A DNA stretch of 64,000 bases, taken from contig JALJCO010009027.1 of assembly GCA_023101725.1 (NCBI GenBank), positions 1-64,000 of the forward strand, in the 5' to 3' direction. The translations under genes and the position numbers were made by a program. The notes beneath the pieces are model-generated. The model ran no database searches, was not told the origin of the DNA, and was given only the letters and a program-made list of their open reading frames with translations. Position 1 is the stretch's first letter; each line of letters starts with the position of its first letter. Of this stretch, positions 56,502-64,000 are shown in pieces. Origin of the DNA: Atherinomorus stipes (lineage: Eukaryota > Chordata > Actinopteri > Atheriniformes > Atherinidae).

Positions 56502-57635
56502 GGGGATTATCACGCTTACCGGAATTTGCCGGCTTTTGACACTCCCTCTTCCGGGCCATGTTAACGACAGCCGTTCCTGCTCTGTTATACTGTTTAAATC
56601 GGATAAACTCCAAACATATTTAAGTTTTTTCTAGACTGAAGTGATACTGGATCAAAGCTGGTTCAAAGCGATCGATTTGCCGCGGTGAAGGGCCGAACTT
56701 TATAATAAAACACACGTTTGTTTGTCCCCGGTGGGGCACAACACCGGCACTTCACGGCATGCTAGCATTAGCCAGCTAACGTTTACTGACGTGCTTAACA
56801 TTGTGCGTCTTAAAACACACAAACATCTGAAAATCGAGTCTATACCTCCCCGTTTCCAGTGGAACAACTGGGGACTGCCAAGAAAGGAGACGCTTTCAGA
56901 TGATTGTGTGTTTTCAGCCGCACAAAGTTAGGCACGTTATCGAGCTGGCTAATGCTAACCTGCTAACACGACTGCGCAGTCTGCCGGCCACAAACAAACG
57001 TGTGTCGTTTTATTATAAAGTTCGGTCCTTCACCGCGGCGAATCGGTCGTTTTAATCCACTTCTTCCTTAGCATCACTTCAGTCTGGAATGAAAACTTGG
57101 CATTGGCGTTTATCCGATTTACAAAGTTTACAGAGTAGTAGCTGGCGGACTATTGTTAGCAGGTTAGCATTAGCCAGCTTGATGACGTGCCTAACTTTGT
57201 GCGGCTGAAAACACACAATCATCTGGAATCGTCTCCTTTCTTGGCAGTCCCCAGTTGTTCCACTGGAAACGGGGGGGTACAGACCCGATTTTCAGATGTT
57301 TGTGTGTTTTAAGACGCACAATGTTAAGCACGTCAGTAAACGTTAGCTGGCTAATGCTAGCATGCTGTGAAGTGCCGGTGTTGTGCCCCACTGGGGACAA
57401 ACAAACGTGTGTTTTATTATAAAGTTCGGCCCTTCACCGCGGCAAATCGATCGCTTTGATCCAGCTTTTGATCCAGTATCACTTCAGTCTAGAATGAAAA
57501 CTTAAGTATGTTTGGAGTTTATCCGATTTAAACAGTATAACAGAGCAGGAACGGCTGTCGTTAACATGGCCCGGAAGAGGAAGTGCCAAATGTTTCAACT
57601 TCCGGAAACCGGAACGCGGAAGCGTGATAATCCCC
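56502..57635. mobile_element. 1.1-kb palindromic foldback element, TA-flanked
   Basis: Ends GGGGATTATCACGCTT and AAGCGTGATAATCCCC, flanked by TA (56500-56501, 57636-57637). Arms of about 450-480 bp (56502-56970 and 57152-57635) are inverted and nearly identical. Both strands therefore encode the same 69-residue ORF, starting MSPVGHNTGTS. The spacer carries a partial third copy of the TTTATTATAAAGTTCGG to CACTTCAGTCT segment. No transposase. CpG dinucleotides are kept more often than in the flanks. Confidence 0.75.
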
Positions 57636-58248
57636 TATAGCCAATCCTGACTTCTTGCTGGGTCACACTGATATTTATTTACAGTCGTAGCCTATGCAAA
57701 GTGATTAACCTTAAAGTGAGAAACTGAGCTTTTTTGAGGTTAGCTTGGATTTATATGTCACAAGATGAAACAGTCTCAGAAATCAAGAGGTCAAAGCTAG
57801 CCAGCTTGTTTGCCACATAAAAGTTTGCAAGAGCCACAGGGTGGGGCTGCACAGGTATTTAGCATGCAGCATGTGAGAAGCTAGCTCAAGCTACTTCAAG
57901 AGTAGCTAACAGCAGTTACAATTACTGACAAGGGCGCTGCCATACATCCAATTCATACAGGAAGTCTCAAGCAGAAGTTAGTTAAACACCAACAAGAGTA
58001 ACTATCTGCGGCTTGCAAACAGATGCGTATGTAGTCGGGTGGTTAGGGTTAGGGGGGAAGGGTCATGGTCAGGGTTAGATTTTAGTAAGTTACATAAAGA
58101 AGAATCCTCTGATTGAGACTTCCGGCTTGGATCGGATATATGGCGACGTATCGTGACTGCAGTTGGGTTCCTCTCAGCTACTCTGAGATGTTAGCTTACT
58201 GTTACCGTTAATATCTAGAAGTCAATGCCAGCTAGCCTGTTCACAGCT
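57636..58248. other. non-coding DNA
   Basis: No gene or clear repeat boundary seen. Confidence 0.4.
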
Positions 58249-59220
58249 GGTGCGTTCCAGTTGGTGCGTTCCACTTGTCTCGGAACTCATTTTTGCGGGG
58301 GTAACTTTGGGCGGACATGGCGTCATGAACTAATTTTTCTGAGCTGTGAGCTCGTAATTTGCAGAGGACTCCAAGATTGTAGATTTAAAGATGCGTCCAG
58401 TACCATTGCTGTGTTAAAAACTGCTAATAAGATCCCAGCTGGCATTTTAATGTTGTCAATGTTGAATCAACGTCGGGTCCTGCGTTGAATAAACGTTGGA
58501 TTTTGTTTCGATTTTGCAAATCTAATCAACATCGAAATTGCAACGTCATTTCAACGCCGTGTTCCTCAGCGGGTGAAATATGGGTGAACTGCCAACGTTG
58601 AATCAACTTTGATTTTAGTTTTGATTTTGCAAATCAACGTTGTTTGGACGTTGGAATGACGTTATTTTTCAACTGTTATGTAAGCATTTTTTTAGAGATA
58701 TGGTTGTAAAAATTGTTTTAATTAGACATACAATTAAAAAACTGTTGATATTTCAAAGTTGAATCTCTGGTGAGTTAACACCATTTAAACCATTGGGTGT
58801 TCAACGTTGTTTTGAGATTGAATTAACGTTCATTCATCAACTGACGTTGCTTCAACCACATTTAAATGTTTAAAGTCAGTCAAATGCCAGCTAGGACATT
58901 TTTTGTTCTTAAGTGTCTTGTGTGAACAGCATGGGGCTGTTATTGAATTTTACGTTCTTTTTAGGTTCTTTTGTCTTTAAAATGCTGTGTGAATATGTGT
59001 TGCTTATTAAAATTGACTGCTGTTGTCATGGTGATATTGTTATAACATCTGTGTTATTTTCCAGCTTGCACTGTAGTTGTAGATGCTCACAAATAAGCTG
59101 TTTTGGAGACTTTTTATTTTTTTATTTTTTCCCGAGTTGGTGCAGCCGGAACAGAAAATACCTGGTAGCGACATCACCAACTCAAATCCTCTTGGAATCC
59201 CGAGACAACTGGAACGTACC
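58249..59220. mobile_element. DNA transposon with GGTGCGTTCCA ends, split by a MITE
   Basis: Left end GGTGCGTTCCAGTT (immediately repeated once) and CTTGTCTCGGAACTC; right end CCGAGACAACTGGAACG then TACC. The inverted match runs about 20 bp. It contains the element at 58434-58895. No ORF of note. Confidence 0.6.
58434..58895. mobile_element. MITE built of CAACGTTGA-type repeats
   Basis: Inverted ends CCAGCTGGCATTT and AAATGCCAGCTAGG. The interior is many diverged copies of (T)CAACGTTGAATCAACG, a well-known repetitive theme in fish. Nested in the 58.2 kb element. Confidence 0.65.
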
Positions 59221-61659
59221 ATAAGCAACCAAATGCTAGCAGCTGGACTTTGGACTTGATATCACTGAAAGTAATATAAAGTTTAGAAAATAGTGTTCTG
59301 CTTCTTCCACTTTAGCAATTTAGCTTAATTGCTGCTGTTTAGAATCTAGTCTAAATGTGTGCAGAATTACTGTGATAGTCCTGGCGAGTGAGAATAATAA
59401 TACAACAGAGACAGGTGAGCCTGGACAGACTATCATTTTTAGAAAAAGAATCTTACTCAAGTGTTTTTGTGCCCATGAGTTTGAAATGCACAGTTTAAGA
59501 AACATACATATGGTTTCAGAGTATTAAACAGTGCTGGAGTACAACTCAAAAGCCACAAATACATCAAATGACACATAATCCTTGTGGAAATCCCTTTATT
59601 TATACTGGTGACTGCTGTGAATGAAATTGGGGCTCTTGGTGAAATTACCAGGTCGACCAAACAAAGCAGAACGTCCTGCGAGCCGCTATCAAAGATGACA
59701 GTAAGATTATAAATGATGACATTAGTAGGACATTTATAAACTGTAGAGAAAAGGTACCATTTTAGATCCATTAAACTCTTTAGAAATGAAACGCCACCAA
59801 GTGCCCCCCCCTCCCCCTTTACCTTCATGTTCATTTCCACTCAAAGCACTTTAGCCCACTCCCCACTTCACCTCTTCTAACCACTGCTACCTACTTTGCT
59901 TTTGTTGCTAATGTAGCCCCATAATTGTCCAAATCAATGTTCAGCAGTCTCTCTTGCTGTGATTAGGCAGAAAATGAGGTTATGTGGCAGTTGCCATGGT
60001 TTCAAAGCAGCAAATTTCTAAAGAAGATCTGCAAATCCTGTGACTGGCACGGTATAATGAACTTAAATTAAACCAACTTTTGTCTCAGTGTAGATTTTAA
60101 TTACCCGCCGACTGTCTTTGACAGAAGGAACTGGGGAGGAAATGAGAAGAAAAGAGAGAGAGAACAAGCGAGGGGTGAAAGAATGAGTGGAAAACAGGGT
60201 TTATGTGCCAGAGCGTTAATTTGATCCATTAGGGGATGTGTGTGTGTTAGAGAGAGGGAGTGTGAGATGTACCTGCCTGCTGAATATAAAGTCTGATTCT
60301 CACCCATCGATGAGCGTGGTGCAGAGGGTGAGAGTCGTGTCTTGTCACACTCAGACTTCAGCTGAGAAAAATCTAATTTGTCTAATTAGGTGTGTGCAAC
60401 AGTCAAAGATGAGATGATTACTCCTTTGTGGCTCCTTGCAGAAGAAAGTGAGAAAACATGCTTCCTGAAAATATCTGCACACTGATTGGCGTATTTGACA
60501 AATCCACATTCTATTTTTGGCTGTGATCACCTCTATAATCATTTGTGTTGCTGCTGATCGAAATCCCACTCTGGCTTTTTGCCAGTGGAGCATCTCCAAA
60601 AGCAAATCTTTCCCAAAACGCCTTAATCATCCACTTGCATGACAAGATTTATTCAGTCAGCCAAGGTTTTAGTCAGCACTAAACTGATCCACAAATGCAG
60701 ATGTTATAGTGTCTTGGGTTAATTTTATCACACATCTGAGCTCAGTTATATTTTTGATATTTAGCCAATGTTCTTATTTACAAAGAATGAGGACAGCTTG
60801 CACATTTAAAAGGACAATGCATTTTTTTTCAGGTTCCTGTTTTATTCTTCTTCAGGTTCCTGTTTAAAATCTTTATTATCTGACTTGAGTAGAAAGTAAT
60901 TTTGTACAAATTGGAATATAAGAAATTATCAAATGCATTGCTGGTAGTATACAGTACATGAGCTTATTGAGCACCTTTAAACAGAATATGCATATAAATT
61001 AGTAGGAAATACTTTAACTGAATTGTTTTGTTTATTTCAATTATTTATTTTTCGCACTTTTTTGGTAATTCATGACAGAAAATTTTTAGTGAGATTCTTT
61101 CAGAAAATTCAAGGATGTTTTGGATCCAAGTGGCCATCTGCGGTATTGCACCTTGAGCACTGGCCTCACATTTAAGAGCATGCAGCCCAATGTTCCGCCT
61201 TTTTTGAAATGCAAACTGCAATTGAATGCATTCAATTTTTGAAACACATTAAACACATTTTTAACATGTTTTTTTCCATTATTTGTAAATTGTTGCTTAT
61301 ACAAGAAAACTTTTGGTGGAATTGTGTTTTATATCTAGTTGTGACACCCTCACCAATTAATTTATAGCACTAAATTCTACTTTTGAAAAATATCTTCTCA
61401 GCATAATGAAAATGATCAACGTCAACAACAGAGTCATCTGCTTTTTGCTCAAGTGTTTTCAATAAAGGTTTAAGTGAATTAACAAATTGCATCTTTAAGT
61501 TTTTATTGCATCTAAAAAACATATTTTGTTCTGAATTTTGTATTTCTGGGGTTTGCATTTAGCAAAACCTTAACAGAAGCAAATATTTTTCTAATTTGAC
61601 ATTATTACTGATGGTAAATGCTGCAGTTTCGGGCCTGTGTATGCACTTAGTTTTTTCTC
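59221..61659. other. gene-free stretch
   Basis: No supported gene or bounded repeat. The 127-codon minus ORF at 59457-59840 has no recognisable motif. Confidence 0.4.
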
Positions 61660-62575
61660 TGGGGATGTATGATATTAGATTTAGCCGACACCTAATATGC
61701 CGATATTTTACAGCAAATTGGGCCGATGACTGATACTGATATTAAAGCTGAAAATGTAATAGCCATTCCTTGTGAAAAATTAGAAAAATACTGCTGCATC
61801 TGCTGCAGATCTGGTAGTTGCCAGAGATGTCATAATGTTCCACAGTGGGCGTGGCCTTATGACATTCACATGCCCCACAGGATAATAAGAAAAAGTAATG
61901 TTCTGTACTGTAGGTTTGTCACCAAACAGTGCTTGTTACACATTTGTGCTTAAAAGTCTTCATACCCTTCCATTAAAGACAGATAAAAAAAAGAAGCTGT
62001 CAGTGAAATAAGTTGAAATTGACAAAAGTAAAAATAAATGAAAATTTTAGAAATATCATGACAATGATTTTGTATTATGGTTTGACATAAATGTTAAAAA
62101 GAAGGAAGCAAAAAATAAAAAAACAAGTAAACAAGCATGATGGGGCTCTTAAGCTAAAATTTTGTTGAGCAACACTGTGAAGCAATCACTGCAATCAGGT
62201 GTTTTCTGTAATGTTCAAAAAGACGTCTACATCCGTTGACAGGTATTTTGACCCACTCTTAATGTACAAGGTGCTTTAATTTTTCTGGAGCAGTATATAT
62301 TTTTTTTTATTGTTGCTTTACACAAACAATTCAAAATCAATATTTTATTTTACTAAATTATAATTTAGTAAATTTATATTTATTATTACTTTTTTCAGTT
62401 TTTAGTTATTTGAATTACTATTGTGAATTTAGCCTTTTCTTTAATGGGAGGGTATATAAACTTTCAAGCACAACTGTATATTAGTTAGTTATATCTGTGG
62501 AATGGATATTTGATACTCAGTTTTAAAGCCAATATCGGCCACTGCTAATATTGGGCCAATGATTTTGTTTTTTTC
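61660..62575. mobile_element. diverged hAT-like element split by a Tc1-type MITE
   Basis: Left GGGGATGTATGATATTAG and ATGCCGATATTTTACAG; right GCCAATATCGGCCACTGC. This is the same ATATCGG theme as the elements at 13.6 and 50.3 kb. The right terminus is lost. Confidence 0.4.
61940..62478. mobile_element. Tc1/mariner-type MITE
   Basis: Left TTTGTGCTTAAAAGTCTTC followed by ATACCC; right GGGTATATAAACTTTCAAGC followed by ACAACTGTA. These diverged inverted ends match the CAGTTGTGCTCAAAAGTTTA theme of Tc1-derived fish elements. No transposase ORF. Confidence 0.55.
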
Positions 62576-63864
62576 ACTACATTGTTTCATAGAATTGAGG
62601 AAGATTGACTTCCTCTTATAGTTTGTGCACTTCTCTTTCTATCATACTGTACCTGCAGTCTTTAGAAAATTAGACCACCAGCAGTGCATCAGATATCCTG
62701 TAAGCTGTTGAAGTGTAAAAGCTCTGAACATACCTCTCTGTATGTGATGATGCCTGATGATGTCTGGATAACTGTGATCATTCCAGACGACCATTTTGGC
62801 AACTTTGCAAGCCCGTATAATTCTCTGGCAAACATTTTCAGCTATTGGGCAGGATCTTTTCTCAGCAGCTGCACACAAAAGAAATGCAATTTTTGGAGTA
62901 TGAATATCATACCTGCTGTTTGAAATGATTTCCTCATGCCGAATGAATGCCATCTTTTGTGATTGCGAACCCTACCTCCCTTGCCTTACTCGCTTCACCC
63001 TCTCACTGAGAGCGAGAGCGGCTTTTTTTTTATGAGTTATCCCTGTTACTGATTCTGGATCTGTAATTGTAAGCAGCGCAGCAGGAAGTGAAGCAAGTCT
63101 CGGTTATTGACCGGCTTCGGTCTCACACTGAGTAAAACACAGGGGTGGAGGTGCTGCCGCTGAGAACATGTCAATTTTGCTCTTTAGAAAAGGGGCCCCG
63201 CTTGAAGACTGAAAGCAAATCAACATGAGTATCGACCCAGACAAGCCAGCCCTTTAAATTGCACTCAAAAAGATGAAGAAAACAACAAAAACCATCACTG
63301 GGCTGTTATTGACGATCAACACTTTGGCTAGCAGGCTTTACATCCAAACGAGGGAAATATTGAAAAGACTCGGAGAGAAATAAAAAAGCTTGACAGACCA
63401 TTCAGAGTGCGCACTTGTGACAGCGTTTCAGTTCAAAGACGAATGCGAAACTAAGTGTTCTTGATTATTGAGGCGAGCAACAAAGTCTATAAAAACCCTC
63501 AGTGCTGCTTTTGTTCAATACCTGCACAGATGAAGGCATGCTGAGAACATACCACTCTTTACACAGAGGAAGTGACATCATAAACTCAACAACTGACACA
63601 GCTATGCAAAGCGTGCAGACTGGTGTTGCTGCCAAACCAGTCCAACTTTCTGGTTTGACAAGCTTGTGCCTCATTCATGCTGAAACACACCACAGTTTGT
63701 GTCTGTGTTTCATGTCTGCCCATTTTCTGATTTCACATGATACAGTTTAAAGAAATACTTTAAAATACTTGGATGAAAATGCTTTTTATTTTCTTTATTT
63801 TCATTTGTGTGGAATAAATGTGGAATAGCATGGAGCAATCACACAAGCAGTGCGGACATGGGCG
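62576..63864. other. gene-free stretch
   Basis: No supported gene. 62.64-62.95 kb has ORFs on both strands with no features. 63.0-63.2 kb is GC-richer and repeat-free. Confidence 0.4.
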
Positions 63865-64000
63865 AAATATACTCACCAGCTACTTTATTAGGTTCCTTTT
63901 TCACAGACATATCTAATCAGCCAATCACATGGCAGCAACTTCACACATCTGGTCATGTAGACATGGTGAAAATGACTTGCTGAAGTTAAAACTGAGCATC
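63865..64000 (+). mobile_element. teleost interspersed repeat cut by the window end
   Basis: ATACTCACCAGCTACTTTATT, then AGCCAATCACATGGCAGCAA, CATGTAGACATGG and a 3' GCTGAAGTTAAAACTGAGC. This order is a very common fish repeat end ('CACTCACCGGCCACTTTATT' type). It continues past position 64000. Confidence 0.65.

Noticed and set aside
56722..57400. Twin 69-residue ORFs on opposite strands.
   Set aside because: They are the same arm of a palindromic element read twice; no known protein features.

Overview
This is nuclear DNA from a ray-finned fish, most likely a percomorph teleost. The evidence is a vertebrate egg-coat gene with many small GT-AG exons, a C2H2 zinc-finger gene, a tRNA-like repeat ending in ATGA units, an L2/Rex-type LINE reverse transcriptase, many short inverted-repeat DNA transposons, and long microsatellite and homopolymer tracts. 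Nothing prokaryotic or viral was seen. Most ATG-initiated ORFs of 60-130 codons are chance reading frames in AT-rich non-coding DNA.

Layout. (1) 1546-12353, minus strand: a complete ZP3-type zona pellucida gene. I rebuilt it as 11 exons totalling 1593 nt (530 codons plus stop), all with GT-AG borders and matching phases. Introns 4 and 7 (3.6 and 3.7 kb) are packed with transposon remains, including a foldback element carrying a MADF-like segment and a TTAA-flanked near-palindrome. (2) 12354-19857: intergenic DNA with MITEs and a SINE-like fragment. (3) 20003-22037, plus strand: a two-exon C2H2 zinc-finger gene with six complete, nearly identical fingers. Its frame is broken at a 19-G run and again in the seventh finger. 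(4) 22200-64000: about 42 kb with no gene I can support. It holds a few weak candidate exons, one sizeable LINE reverse-transcriptase ORF (51240-52130, minus), several nested transposons, a 1.1 kb palindromic element (56502-57635), a 183-bp TATC microsatellite and a 39-C tract. Stretches free of recognisable repeats (about 32.1-33.4, 47.1-48.4 and 53.5-54.7 kb) could be regulatory DNA or parts of a very long intron.

The two genes have no evident joint function: one encodes a secreted, furin-processed, membrane-anchored egg-coat protein and the other a probable DNA-binding protein. I found no convincing new biological system. The best second looks are the palindrome at 56.5 kb, the transposon nest at 28.9-30.4 kb with a perfect 8-bp target duplication, the inverted MADF fragments, and the homopolymer-linked frame breaks in the zinc-finger gene.
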